The notes under the pieces are model-generated. The model was not told the origin of the DNA, made no database searches, and worked only from the letters and a program-made list of their open reading frames with translations. Shown one piece after another: positions 27,123 through 35,877 of a stretch of DNA of 53,861 nucleotides. This stretch comes from Planctomycetota bacterium (GTDB lineage Bacteria; Planctomycetota; UBA1135; GCA-002748355). The translations under genes were made by a program, and so were the position numbers. The stretch is taken from NCBI GenBank assembly GCA_011321845.1, contig DROQ01000107.1:1-53861 (forward strand). The letters run 5' to 3'. Numbering within the stretch: position 1 is the stretch's first letter; the number at the start of each line of letters is the position of its first letter.

Positions 27123-28115
27123 ATGAATTCCAAGGAACATGTCCTCGTAACCGGGGGTGCAGGATTTATCGGGAGCCATCTTTGTGAGACCCTCCTGGAA
27201 CAGGGTCGGTCGGTGACCATTCTCGACAACCTGGACCCCTTCTACGACGTGGCGATCAAGGAGCAGAACCTCGCCCGTCTCCAATCCCTGGGGAAGGATC
27301 TGCGAATGGTTCGCGGGGACATCCGGGATCCGGACAAGGTCCGGGAGGCCATGGAGGGAGTGAGCGGAGTCATCCATCTTGCCGCCCTGGCCGGAGTCCG
27401 CCCCAGCCTGGAACGGCCCACGGAGTACTGGAGCGTGAATCTGGTGGGGACCCAGACCCTCCTCGACGCCTTGAAGGGGCGGCCCGAGGTCCCCTTCGTC
27501 TTTGGCTCCTCTTCTTCCATCTATGGAGGGAACGAAAAAGTGCCTTTTCACGAGGAGGATCCCGTGGACGAGCCGGTTTCCCCCTATGCCGCCACCAAAA
27601 AAGCCGGTGAACTCTGCTGTCGTGTCTTTCATCACCTCTATGGCAACCCGGTAAGCTGTCTCCGGTTTTTCACTGTCTATGGCCCTAGACAACGGCCGGA
27701 GATGGCGATCCACAAATTCACCCGGCTCATCGACGAGGGAAAGAAGATCCCCATGTTCGGTGACGGGGAAAGCTCACGCGACTACACCTTTGTGTCCGAT
27801 ATTGTAAAGGGGGTTGTTGCCTCCCTGGACCGCCGGGTGGATCCTGGGGACCCAAGCTCGGGTTTTCGGATCTACAACCTCGGAGGTTCGGCAACGACCA
27901 CTCTCAAGGGTTTGATCGATCGAATCGCGTCAGCCCTGGGCAAGGAGGCTTTGATCGAGCAATTACCAATGCAACCGGGAGATGTCCTCAGGACCTTCGC
28001 CGACGTTTCAAGGGCGGAGAAGGAGCTGGGGTTCCAGGCGGAGGTCCCCATCGATCAGGGAATCCCCCTGTTCGTGGACTGGTATCGTGAGAACAAAGGT
28101 AGGACGCAGGCCTGA
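27123..28115 (+). CDS. NAD-dependent UDP-sugar epimerase (UDP-glucuronate 4-epimerase-like)
   Basis: 330 residues. NAD-binding GGAGFIGSH; DNLDPFYDVAIKEQNLARL and LAALAGVRPSLERPTEYW resemble UDP-glucuronate 4-epimerases (CapI/LspL type), which convert UDP-GlcA to UDP-GalA. Catalytic Tyr155/Lys159 are in YAATKKAGE; FFTVYGPRQRPEMA is typical. ATG 27123 is chosen because the fold starts there; the in-frame extension to 27048 is not homologous-looking. GGGAGG is 14 bases upstream, rather far. It is followed by a second, different epimerase. Confidence 0.85.
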   Translation: MNSKEHVLVTGGAGFIGSHLCETLLEQGRSVTILDNLDPFYDVAIKEQNLARLQSLGKDLRMVRGDIRDPDKVREAMEGVSGVIHLAALAGVRPSLERPTEYWSVNLVGTQTLLDALKGRPEVPFVFGSSSSIYGGNEKVPFHEEDPVDEPVSPYAATKKAGELCCRVFHHLYGNPVSCLRFFTVYGPRQRPEMAIHKFTRLIDEGKKIPMFGDGESSRDYTFVSDIVKGVVASLDRRVDPGDPSSGFRIYNLGGSATTTLKGLIDRIASALGKEALIEQLPMQPGDVLRTFADVSRAEKELGFQAEVPIDQGIPLFVDWYRENKGRTQA

Positions 28116-28128
28116 GGTGAAGAAGAGG

Positions 28129-29076
28129 ATGAGCGCAGAGAAGCAACTGTTGATTACGGGTGGGGCCGGTTTCATCGGGAGCCACCTTGCCCAGGCCTGT
28201 TTGGAACGTGGCCACAGGGTCCGCATCCTGGACAACTTCGCTACGGGATTGAAAAAGAACCTGGAAGGAATGGAAGTGGACCTGGTCGAGGGGGACATTC
28301 GGGACGAAGCCCTGCTCGCCAAGATCATGAAGGACGTGGACGGAGTTTTCCATCTCGCCGCCCTCCCCTCCGTTCCTCGCTCCGTCAAGGATCCCTTCGC
28401 CAGCCACGACAACAACATCACAGGAGTTCTCCGGGTGCTGATCGCCGCGCGGGACGCGGGGGCGAAGATGGTTTTCGCAGGCTCCTCCAGCGCTTATGGG
28501 GATACCGAAGTGCTTCCCAAGCGGGAGGACATGCCGGTTTCGCCCCTTTCCCCCTATGCAGTCACCAAGGTCGCAGGGGAGCACTACCTCAAGGCCTTCG
28601 CTCGCGTTTATGGGATGCCCACGGCCATTGTCCGGTACTTCAACGTTTTCGGCCCGCGGCAGCGCAACGACAGCCCCTACTCGGGAGTCATCGCTAAATT
28701 CTGCCGGGCCGCCCTCGAAGGCGAGGTCTGCAAGATCGAAGGAGACGGTCTCCAGTCCCGGGATTTTACCTATGTGGCCGACGCCGCGCGAGGCACCCTC
28801 CTCGCGATGGAAAAGGAGGTTCCGGGGGGAGAGGTGATCAACCTCGCCGGGGGCAACCGGATCTCCCTCCTGGACCTTGTGAACTCCCTTTCCAAGTTCT
28901 GTGGGAGCCAGGTGCGGGTGGAGCATGGGCCGGACCGCCCCGGAGATGTCAAACACTCGCAGGCCGATGTGAGCAAGGCTCTCGCCCTTCTCGGTTTCAA
29001 AACGGAATTCAGCTTTGACGAGGGATTGGAGAAGACCCTCGAGTGGTACCGCAAGGAGCACCCCGCTCCTTGCTGA
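28129..29076 (+). CDS. NAD-dependent UDP-sugar epimerase (UDP-GlcNAc 4-epimerase, WbpP-like)
   Basis: 315 residues, extended SDR fold. GGAGFIGSH at the N-terminus, DNFATGLKKNL, HLAALPSVPRSVKDPFASHDNN, Tyr143/Lys147 in YAVTKVAGE and YFNVFGPRQRNDSPYSGVI match UDP-GlcNAc C4-epimerases and related enzymes. It probably makes UDP-GalNAc or, on the product of the 24184 dehydrogenase, UDP-GalNAcA. ATG 28129 is chosen over the longer in-frame start at 27982, which lies inside the previous gene; GAGGTG is 9 bases upstream. The gap to the previous gene is 13 bases. Confidence 0.86.
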   Translation: MSAEKQLLITGGAGFIGSHLAQACLERGHRVRILDNFATGLKKNLEGMEVDLVEGDIRDEALLAKIMKDVDGVFHLAALPSVPRSVKDPFASHDNNITGVLRVLIAARDAGAKMVFAGSSSAYGDTEVLPKREDMPVSPLSPYAVTKVAGEHYLKAFARVYGMPTAIVRYFNVFGPRQRNDSPYSGVIAKFCRAALEGEVCKIEGDGLQSRDFTYVADAARGTLLAMEKEVPGGEVINLAGGNRISLLDLVNSLSKFCGSQVRVEHGPDRPGDVKHSQADVSKALALLGFKTEFSFDEGLEKTLEWYRKEHPAPC

Positions 29077-29145
29077 GAGACCGGCGTGGCCGCTTCCCGG
29101 TACGCCGATTTTGTTTGAGACATTCAACGAAGAACGGAACGATCT

Positions 29146-29880
29146 ATGAAAGGTGTGATACTTGCCGGAGGCCTCGGAAGCCGCCTCCATCCTCTGACCA
29201 AGGTGACCAACAAGCACCTCCTCCCCGTCTACGAAAAGCCGATGGTCTATTATCCCATCGAGTGCCTGGTGAACGCGGGCATCGAAGACATCCTCCTGGT
29301 GACTGGCGGGAACTCCGCAGGGGATTTCCTCCGCCTGCTGGAGAATGGGACCGACTTCGGGCTCAAGAGGATCCATTACGCCTACCAGCGTGGAGAAGGC
29401 GGGATCGCCGCCGCCCTCAAACTCGCCGAAGATTTCGCGGGTGGGGAGAAGATCTGTGTTGTGCTCGGGGACAACATCATCGAGAAGAACATCCGCAAGG
29501 CGGCGGAGGATTTCGAGGCGCAGGAAAAGGGCGCCAAGATCCTCCTCAAGGAAGTGGAGGATCCCCACCGCTTCGGGGTGGCAACGATTCAGGATGGCAA
29601 GGTTCTCGAGATCGAGGAGAAGCCCAAGGATCCCAAAACGAATTTGGCCGTGATCGGCATCTACATGTATGACCCCCAGGTCTTCGAGTTCATCGAGGAA
29701 CTCAAGCCCTCCAAGCGAGGGGAACTGGAAATCACAGACGTCAACAATGCCTACATCCGCCAGGGGACCATGAGCTATGAGGTCCTCGACGGATGGTGGA
29801 CCGACGCCGGTACCTTCGATTCCCTCCTCAGGGCCAATGAGATGGTCGCGAACGGGGGAGCCAACAAGATGGATGACTGA
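29146..29880 (+). CDS. rfbA: Glucose-1-phosphate thymidylyltransferase, short form
   Basis: 244 residues, shorter than the roughly 290 of E. coli RmlA. The nucleotide-binding GGLGSRLHPLT, KHLLPVYEKPMVYYPIE, LGDNIIEKN and the substrate-loop EEKPKDPKTNLAVIGIYMYD are all present; the missing part is the C-terminal helical extension of the longer enzymes. It transfers dTMP (or UMP) to glucose-1-phosphate. The last residues include GGWWTD-type DGWWTDAGTFDSLLRAN. It starts the rfbA-rfbD-rfbB run. Confidence 0.9.
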   Translation: MKGVILAGGLGSRLHPLTKVTNKHLLPVYEKPMVYYPIECLVNAGIEDILLVTGGNSAGDFLRLLENGTDFGLKRIHYAYQRGEGGIAAALKLAEDFAGGEKICVVLGDNIIEKNIRKAAEDFEAQEKGAKILLKEVEDPHRFGVATIQDGKVLEIEEKPKDPKTNLAVIGIYMYDPQVFEFIEELKPSKRGELEITDVNNAYIRQGTMSYEVLDGWWTDAGTFDSLLRANEMVANGGANKMDD

Positions 29881-29884
29881 GGGA

Positions 29885-29917
29885 GCATTGCTTTGCGATT
29901 CTTGATCATGGGCGCCC
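29885..29917 (+). repeat. Duplicated rfbD start region, upstream copy
   Basis: A 33-bp direct repeat of 29959-29991 with three mismatches, 74 bases upstream. It carries its own TTG codon (29893) and ribosome site GAGGGAG seven bases before it, immediately after the rfbA stop. Confidence 0.9.
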
Positions 29918-29979
29918 AGCGAATCATCTCGACGGCGAAGCAAAGGGTTTTGCAGGAGGCATCGCTTTGCGATTTTTGA
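29893..29979 (+). CDS. Possible 28-residue upstream peptide duplicating the rfbD N-terminus
   Basis: TTG-started frame MRFLIMGAQRII... (28 codons) preceded at 7 bases by GAGGGAG. Its first residues, MRFLI-GA, repeat the rfbD start MRFLITGAR, and its TGA falls 13 bases inside rfbD. Either a remnant of a duplicated gene start or a leader peptide coupling rfbD translation. Expression is not shown. Confidence 0.3.
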   Translation: MRFLIMGAQRIISTAKQRVLQEASLCDF

Positions 29980-29991
29980 TCACGGGCGCCC
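29959..29991 (+). repeat. Duplicated rfbD start region, functional copy
   Basis: The 33-bp copy containing the TTG start of rfbD (29967) and the first eight codons; it differs from 29885-29917 at three positions. Confidence 0.9.
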
Positions 29992-30827
29992 GGGGACAGG
30001 TGGGACGGGCTCTCACCCAAGAGGCTCGGTCCCGGGGTCACGAAGTCTCCGCCCTGGGGAGGGAGGAGCTCGACCTGGAGAAACCGGAGGCGATCCGCCA
30101 GGCCGTCTCGGAGCTGTCTCCCGATTGGGTTCTGAACTGTGCGGCCGCCACCAAGGTGGACCACTGCGAAGAGGCTCGGGATTGGGCCATGACCCTCAAC
30201 GCCAAGGCTCCCGGCTGGCTGGCCGAGGCCTGCGCGGAGGCGGGGGCGGGTCTTCTCCACTGGTCGACGGACTTCGTTTTCGATGGAAGGGGAGAGGAGC
30301 CTTGGAGGGAGGACGCCCCCAAAAACCCTCTCTCCTGCTACGGCGAAACCAAGGCCTTGGGTGAGGAAGCGGTCCTGGGGGTGGGACTCCCCCGGACCTT
30401 GATCCTGCGGACCCAGTGGGTCTATGGGCCGAAGGGGAGGAACTTTCCTGCCGCCATCCTGGCGCGGGCGCGTTCGGGGCAGGGGCTCAAGGTCGTGGAT
30501 GACCAGACGGGCCGACCCTCCTATTCGCTGGACCTGGCTGTGGGAGCCCTGGATCTCCTCGAAGGCGGAGCCACTGGGATCTATCACCTGGCCGGTGGGA
30601 CCGTGGCCACCTGGTACCAGTTCGCGGGCACTCTCCTTCAACTGGCCGGACTCCAGGATGTGCCCATGGAAGCCGTTGGGACCGAGGCGTTTCCCCTGCC
30701 GGCGGAGCGGCCCAAATATTCTGTCCTGGCCCTGGACAAGGTGGAGGCCTTTTTGGGCCGGAGCATGCCTCCTGTGGAGCGTGGATTGAAGGATTGGTTG
30801 GAGCGCGAATCGAGCGAAAAAGGATGA
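29967..30827 (+). CDS. rfbD: dTDP-4-dehydrorhamnose reductase
   Basis: 286 residues, TTG start with AGGAGG seven bases upstream. It reduces dTDP-4-keto-L-rhamnose with NADPH to dTDP-L-rhamnose. The NADP-binding GARGQVGRAL starts the protein; NCAAATKVDHCE, HWSTDFVFDG and the catalytic Tyr125/Lys129 (YGETKALGE) are as in RmlD; RTQWVYGPKGRNF and the Arg/Pro-containing C-domain follow. It sits between rfbA and rfbB. The epimerase gene rfbC, which supplies its substrate, is not in the window. Confidence 0.94.
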   Translation: MRFLITGARGQVGRALTQEARSRGHEVSALGREELDLEKPEAIRQAVSELSPDWVLNCAAATKVDHCEEARDWAMTLNAKAPGWLAEACAEAGAGLLHWSTDFVFDGRGEEPWREDAPKNPLSCYGETKALGEEAVLGVGLPRTLILRTQWVYGPKGRNFPAAILARARSGQGLKVVDDQTGRPSYSLDLAVGALDLLEGGATGIYHLAGGTVATWYQFAGTLLQLAGLQDVPMEAVGTEAFPLPAERPKYSVLALDKVEAFLGRSMPPVERGLKDWLERESSEKG

Positions 30828-30837
30828 GGTGCCGAGA

Positions 30838-31851
30838 ATGAGCAAGGTTTTGGTCACAGGGGGAGCCGGTTTTATCGGGTCCAATTTTATCCGTTTGCTG
30901 CTGAAGGAGACGGAATACGAGGTCTGCAACCTGGACGCTCTGACCTACGCGGGCAACCTCGAAAGCCTGAAGGACGTGGAGAACCACGAGCGGTACCAGT
31001 TCAGGCGGGTGGACATCACCGAGCCCGAGGCGGTCCGAAAGGCCTTCGAGGAATTCAGACCCGAGCGGGTGGTCCATCTTGCGGCCGAAAGTCACGTGGA
31101 TCGCTCGGTGCTCGACGCCGGGGCCTTCATCAGAACCAATGTCCTGGGGACCCAGGTCCTCCTGGACGCGGCGCGTGAGGCAGGGGTGGAGGTCTTCGTC
31201 CACGTCTCTACGGACGAGGTCTATGGTTCCCTGGGAGACACGGGAAAGTTCCGGGAGGACTCGCCCATTCAGCCCAACAGTCCTTACTCGGCGAGCAAGG
31301 CGGGCAGCGACTTCCTGGTGCGGGCCGCCCATCACACCCACGGGATGGACACCCGCATCACCCGCTGCTCGAACAATTATGGCCCCTACCAGTTTCCCGA
31401 AAAGCTCATTCCACTGATGATCAGCCATGTCCTCGAGGACAAGCAGCTGCCCGTCTACGGAGACGGCAAGAACGTCCGGGACTGGATCCATGTCGAGGAT
31501 CACAACCGGGCTGTCCTTATGGTGCTGGAAAAGGGTCGCGCAGGGGAGGTCTACAACATCGGGGGCAACTCGGAGCGCCAGAACATCGAAGTGGTTCACC
31601 GCATCCTCGAAGCTCTCGGTAAGGACGAATCCCTGATTCGTTTTGTCAAGGACAGGCCCGGCCATGACCGCCGTTACGCCATCGATGGGACCAAGATCAA
31701 GGAGGAGCTTGGTTTCGAGCCGGCGCATACCTTCGAGGAAGGCCTCCTGGAGACCATCCGCTGGTACCAGGAAAACCAGGAGTGGTGCGACCGGGTCCGC
31801 TCGGGGGCCTACCAAAACTATTATGAAGAGCAGTATGGGGAACGGCTCTGA
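30838..31851 (+). CDS. rfbB: dTDP-glucose 4,6-dehydratase
   Basis: 337 residues. It converts dTDP-glucose to dTDP-4-keto-6-deoxyglucose. GGAGFIGSN at the N-terminus, DALTYAGNLESL, AAESHVDRSV, the active-site Asp-Glu in STDEVYG, Tyr150/Lys154 in YSASKAGSD and RCSNNYGPYQFPEKLIPL are diagnostic of RmlB. ATG 30838 is chosen over GTG 30829 because GAGG lies 8 bases before it, overlapping the end of rfbD. It closes the rhamnose set; the next gene begins 78 bases on. Confidence 0.96.
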   Translation: MSKVLVTGGAGFIGSNFIRLLLKETEYEVCNLDALTYAGNLESLKDVENHERYQFRRVDITEPEAVRKAFEEFRPERVVHLAAESHVDRSVLDAGAFIRTNVLGTQVLLDAAREAGVEVFVHVSTDEVYGSLGDTGKFREDSPIQPNSPYSASKAGSDFLVRAAHHTHGMDTRITRCSNNYGPYQFPEKLIPLMISHVLEDKQLPVYGDGKNVRDWIHVEDHNRAVLMVLEKGRAGEVYNIGGNSERQNIEVVHRILEALGKDESLIRFVKDRPGHDRRYAIDGTKIKEELGFEPAHTFEEGLLETIRWYQENQEWCDRVRSGAYQNYYEEQYGERL

Positions 31852-31929
31852 GTCCACGACGAGGCCTGAGCCAAGTTTTTCAAAATTCCCCTGGTAGACT
31901 CTAGGCTCAGCCCTAACCATGGACCTTCG

Positions 31930-32736
31930 ATGATGGCGAGACTCTTACGGTTCTTCCTGCTTTTGTTCCCGATCCTCCTCCCGGTTTCCTGTGGAGGAGT
32001 CATGTCCAAGCGGGTGCAGGAAATCCTTGTGCAGCAGGGTTTCGGCCGAAGGGCCGAGGGAGACGCCCAGGTCGAGAACTACGCGAGCATCGGCGACACG
32101 ATCCAATTCTTCCCCAGCTCGGGATTGCTCCTGACGCCTGGTTTCTCGGATCTCTATCTCCTGGCTTCCACCCCCCAGGTGGTCGCTGTGGATGGAACAA
32201 TCTATGTTCCTGGCCTGGGGCCGCTCTATGTCCTGGGGATGACCGAGCGAGAAGTCGGCTCCCTCGTGAGCGAACAGGTGGGGGCTCTCTACACGGTTCC
32301 GATCAAGGTCGACGCCCGGATCCTCGCGGGACAAAAGGTCTTTTTCATGTTCGGCGAGGTCGCCGGTCCCGGGATTCGACCCTTTCGCGGAGACATCACC
32401 ATTCTGGACGTCTTCGGGACCTATCCCACGACTCCCTATGCCAATTTCGGCAAAATCCGCCTGATCCGGGCCGATCCGAGGAACCCTCTGATCGTGACGA
32501 TCAACCTCCGGCACATCGTGACTCGGGGCATCAGTACCTTCAATCTGAACATCCGTGAGAACGACATTATCTATGTTCCGGCGACTTTTTTCGGAACCAT
32601 CGCGCGCTTCATGGAGAAGTTGCTTCTTCCCATCTCAACGACGGTAGGAGCCCTCTTCCAGGGGGCCCAGCTCCGGTACCAGTACGACATCCTTCGTGGG
32701 AAGAACCAATTTGTGGCCTATCCCTTCCTCTTCTGA
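31930..32736 (+). CDS. Polysaccharide export protein, Wza-type, probable lipoprotein
   Basis: 268 residues. A short basic N-terminus and hydrophobic stretch end in LLPVSCGG, so the Cys near residue 21 may be lipidated, although Pro at -3 is unusual. The body has a Poly_export-type segment (YASIGDTIQFFPSSG; VDGTIYVPGLGPLYVLGMTEREVGSLV) followed by an SLBB-like segment (VKVFFMFGEVAGPGIRPFRGDITILDVFG). Such proteins form or line the outer-membrane exit for polysaccharide. It begins the export part of the locus, 127 bases before the chain-length protein. A weak promoter-like TTCAAA-17-TAGGCT lies just upstream. Confidence 0.85.
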   Translation: MMARLLRFFLLLFPILLPVSCGGVMSKRVQEILVQQGFGRRAEGDAQVENYASIGDTIQFFPSSGLLLTPGFSDLYLLASTPQVVAVDGTIYVPGLGPLYVLGMTEREVGSLVSEQVGALYTVPIKVDARILAGQKVFFMFGEVAGPGIRPFRGDITILDVFGTYPTTPYANFGKIRLIRADPRNPLIVTINLRHIVTRGISTFNLNIRENDIIYVPATFFGTIARFMEKLLLPISTTVGALFQGAQLRYQYDILRGKNQFVAYPFLF

Positions 32737-32863
32737 GCCTCAACAGAGGGTTTGGGTCGGGGCAGGGGAGGCGGTGGGCAGCCTGAAATTGCCGCTCTTC
32801 TTTATTCCCCCGCTCCCGAAATGCCGATGAGAAGATAGAATTCGATGCAGATCTTTTTCTACG

Positions 32864-34495
32864 ATGACCGACCTAGAACTCCCTAGCCTACAAATCGGCC
32901 GCTACATCGACCTCCTCAAGAGGAGGCGCTGGCAATTGCTCCCGGCGGCCCTGGTCGGACTCCTCGTGGGCCTCCTGGTCGCCTGGCTCATCCCCCGCTA
33001 CTACCAGGCCAAGACTCTGATCCGCCTCCAGCCCCCCTTGCTGGCCGAGGCCAATCCCGGTCCCCGGGAGGATCCCTTTGTCAAGGAGGTGAGCAAGGCG
33101 CGCTTCACCATCCGGGATTTCAAACTGGTGGACAAAGCGGTCCTGGAGCTGGGCTGGGAGGAATACCACGCGGTTCGTGAAGATAACATCTCCAGCTACC
33201 GGGGGATGATCTGGAGCCTCATCGACCGGATCGACGTGATCGACTACGACCCCGGGGAGAAACGGGGTTCGGCCATGATCGCCATCGTCTACATGGATCG
33301 GGATCCGATCCGAGCCGCGGAGTTCGCCAACAAGATCCGGGATCTCTATCTCAAGCGCGAGACGGAGCTGGTCCGTGATCGAGCCATGGGCGAGTTCAAC
33401 CGCCTCAAGTCGGTGGTGGCCCGAAGATACCGCCTGTTCCAGGTGGCCCTCGGGGACCTCCGGAAGGTCCAGGCCAAGAACCCCAACCTCTTCGGTGTGG
33501 GGCAGGACGGGAAACCGATCGCTCAGCAGCTGAAAAAGGACTGGTCCGCGCTGGGCAACCAGATCGCCGACCTGGAAGCCCGCAAGGCCTCCCTGGAAAG
33601 CCAAATCAAAGCCCTCGAGCAGGCCTTGGAGCGCATCCCCCCCGAGCGCAACGTGGTCCGGGATCTCTCCGATCCCAAGATCCAGGCTCTGGCTGCGGCG
33701 GATCTTCTGAAACTCCAGCAGATCGACACGGAAACCAAGTTCTGGTCCCCGGCCCACGCGGGCTACAAGGCCAAGATGCAGGAGCGGAAACAGATCCTCG
33801 CCAGGATCGAGAAACTCCTGAAAGGGCAGAAGAAGGGGGGCAAGGTCGAGACGGAGCCCAATCCCCTCTGGACCCAGAACAACAGCCTGCGGGAGAAACT
33901 GCTTCGGGAGAGGGAGGGCCTGGCCAAGCGCCTGGTCGTCCTCAAAAAACGCTATGAAAAGCTGGGTAGGGATCTGGATCAGCTCCCCGAGGCCCGGGCC
34001 AACGCGGAGCGCTTGCAGGCCATCGTGGACCAGGAGAAGAAGGCCTGGAACGAGGCCAACGACGAGTTGAACAACCAACGCGCCCTGACGCAGCGCCTGG
34101 ACAGCACGGCCCGGATCATCGACGTGATCTCCGAGGCCGAGCCGCCCCCGGCGCCCACCTACCCCAACCCCTACCTGATCGCTTTTCTGGGAGCGGGTCT
34201 TGGGCTCGCGGTCTCCATCGGGTTGATCTTTCTCCTGGACCTGCTTCAGGCGACCTGGAAGACCTACGAGGATGTGGAGCGGGGGCTTCCCGTGCCCGCT
34301 CTGGGTGGAGTGGCCCACCTCGATCTCGCCGAGGACCTTGCCCGGGCGAAGCGGCTCAGGGTTCGGGTGGCCCTGATCTCTCTTACCTTCCTCCTCCTGG
34401 TGATTGGGATCTTCGTCATCTGGATCCTGGATCCGGTCCGCTTGCCCTCCTGGCTCAGGGATTTCATGTCTTCGGTGTTCCAACAGGGCGGATAG
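32864..34495 (+). CDS. Wzz/GumC-type polysaccharide chain-length protein, no kinase domain
   Basis: 543 residues. N-terminal Wzz segment with helix 1 (about 26-46, LLPAALVGLLVGLLVAWLIP), a long periplasmic region with coiled coil (about 165-425), helix 2 (about 436-460, preceded by PPPAPTYPNPY, the Pro-rich signature of this family), and an additional C-terminal helix (about 502-525). It sets polymer length and bridges to the Wza channel in the inner membrane. No Walker motifs follow, so the tyrosine kinase usually fused or adjacent is missing. It is followed after 7 bases by the ligase gene. Confidence 0.87.
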   Translation: MTDLELPSLQIGRYIDLLKRRRWQLLPAALVGLLVGLLVAWLIPRYYQAKTLIRLQPPLLAEANPGPREDPFVKEVSKARFTIRDFKLVDKAVLELGWEEYHAVREDNISSYRGMIWSLIDRIDVIDYDPGEKRGSAMIAIVYMDRDPIRAAEFANKIRDLYLKRETELVRDRAMGEFNRLKSVVARRYRLFQVALGDLRKVQAKNPNLFGVGQDGKPIAQQLKKDWSALGNQIADLEARKASLESQIKALEQALERIPPERNVVRDLSDPKIQALAAADLLKLQQIDTETKFWSPAHAGYKAKMQERKQILARIEKLLKGQKKGGKVETEPNPLWTQNNSLREKLLREREGLAKRLVVLKKRYEKLGRDLDQLPEARANAERLQAIVDQEKKAWNEANDELNNQRALTQRLDSTARIIDVISEAEPPPAPTYPNPYLIAFLGAGLGLAVSIGLIFLLDLLQATWKTYEDVERGLPVPALGGVAHLDLAEDLARAKRLRVRVALISLTFLLLVIGIFVIWILDPVRLPSWLRDFMSSVFQQGG

Positions 34496-34502
34496 AGCTC
34501 GG

Positions 34503-35876
34503 ATGCGAGACCTCTTCGTATTCGGGATCGTTCTTCTCAGCCTCCCCTTCGGCTTTCGGGTTCCCTTTGTCGGGCTGCTGACCTTTACCTGGCTTGCCTA
34601 CATGCGTGCCCAGGATCTCTGCTGGGGTTTCGCGCGGTCCCAACGCTTCTCCCTCTGGGTGGGACTGGTCATGATCCTGGGTTGGGCCGTTCACGAGATC
34701 GGGAGGAGGCCCTTCACGCGCCGGGATTTTCGGGCTTCGATGATGATCCTGCTTTTGGTCCTCACGACGATTTCCCTTCTCCTCGCCAAGGACCAGAGTT
34801 CCTATGTCATCACCAGGTATGTGGAATACGCCAAGATCATCGTGGTGGCCCTCTTCACCCTTGGGCAGGTGGACAGCCGGAAGCGCCTCCATCTCATGCT
34901 CCTCACCATCGCCCTTTCCCTGGGCTTTTTCGGGATCAAGGGCGGAATCCACGGCATCCTGACCGGTGGGGGGACCATCCAACGGGGTCCCGGGGGAATG
35001 CTCGAGGACAACAACGACTTCGCCCTCGCCCTGGTGATGAATGTTCCCCTCATGCTCTACCTCGGGCTGGAGGGAACCAAGCCCTGGATGCGAAAGCTGG
35101 CGGTTGTGGGAGTGGTGCTGACCATGGGGACGATCACCCTGACCCATAGCCGGGGGGCCTTCCTCTCCCTGGCCGGGGTGATGTTTCTGCTTTGGCTGCG
35201 GAGCAAGCGCAAGGGCCTGGGGGCCATGGTCCTTCTCGGAGCGGTTCTGGCCTTCTTCTTCGTCCTTCCGGAACATGTCCGGACCCGCATCGCTTCGATC
35301 GGGCACTACAAACAGGACAGTTCCGCCATGGGCCGGTTGCAGGCCTGGCAGATCGCGTTCAGGGAGATCAAGGCCTACCCCATCCTGGGCGTGGGCATCC
35401 GCAACTACCAGGTGCACTGGAACGAGTTCAAGGAGGGGATCGTCAGCGGGGAGGCCTACGCCAAGGTGGCCCACAACAGCTACCTGCAGGTCTGGGCCGA
35501 GGGGGGGACCATCGCCTTCATGGTCTACCTGGCCATGCTCTTTTCGAGCTTCGCCGTTCTCCGCAAGCTGCGCAAGCTGGGGATGAGGACGCGCGGAGGG
35601 GAGTGGATCGTCAACTACGCGCGGATGTTCGAGGCATCCTTGCTGGGTTACATGATCGGGGCCACCTTCTTGAACAGGGGCCACTTCGACCTGATCTATC
35701 ACCTGGTTGCGCTGGTCGCGGCCTTCCGCTTGATCGCCTACCGTTGGGTGCGGCAGCCCGAAGGGGAGCGCGAAGGGGAGGAGGCCCAAGTGGAGGAGAT
35801 GCTCCCTCTGCGGCTGGGCAAGGAGACGGGACTCGTGAAGGGGGCCAGGCAGGCGCTTCCCCACTGGGGGCGTTAG
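34503..35876 (+). CDS. Exosortase-associated O-glycosylation ligase (O-antigen ligase family)
   Basis: 457 residues, about ten membrane helices. The start MRDLFVFGIVLLSLPFGFRVPFVGLL and the early YMRAQDL resemble the 'probable O-glycosylation ligase, exosortase A-associated' family (DUF5935 plus Wzy_C). The Wzy_C part has THSRGAFLSLAG and His324 in VAHNSYLQVWAEGG. Such ligases transfer lipid-linked glycan to protein or polymerise repeats. ATG 34503 begins the family-like N-terminus; an in-frame upstream start at 34404 lies inside the previous gene. The last 45 residues are charged. Confidence 0.87.
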   Translation: MRDLFVFGIVLLSLPFGFRVPFVGLLTFTWLAYMRAQDLCWGFARSQRFSLWVGLVMILGWAVHEIGRRPFTRRDFRASMMILLLVLTTISLLLAKDQSSYVITRYVEYAKIIVVALFTLGQVDSRKRLHLMLLTIALSLGFFGIKGGIHGILTGGGTIQRGPGGMLEDNNDFALALVMNVPLMLYLGLEGTKPWMRKLAVVGVVLTMGTITLTHSRGAFLSLAGVMFLLWLRSKRKGLGAMVLLGAVLAFFFVLPEHVRTRIASIGHYKQDSSAMGRLQAWQIAFREIKAYPILGVGIRNYQVHWNEFKEGIVSGEAYAKVAHNSYLQVWAEGGTIAFMVYLAMLFSSFAVLRKLRKLGMRTRGGEWIVNYARMFEASLLGYMIGATFLNRGHFDLIYHLVALVAAFRLIAYRWVRQPEGEREGEEAQVEEMLPLRLGKETGLVKGARQALPHWGR

Positions 35877-35877
35877 G

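Noticed and set aside
31852-32863. Sigma-54 promoters before the export genes, as targets of the PrsR-like regulator
   Set aside because: No GG-N10-GC pair within a TGGCAC/TTGC-like context in the gaps at 31852-31929 or 32737-32863.
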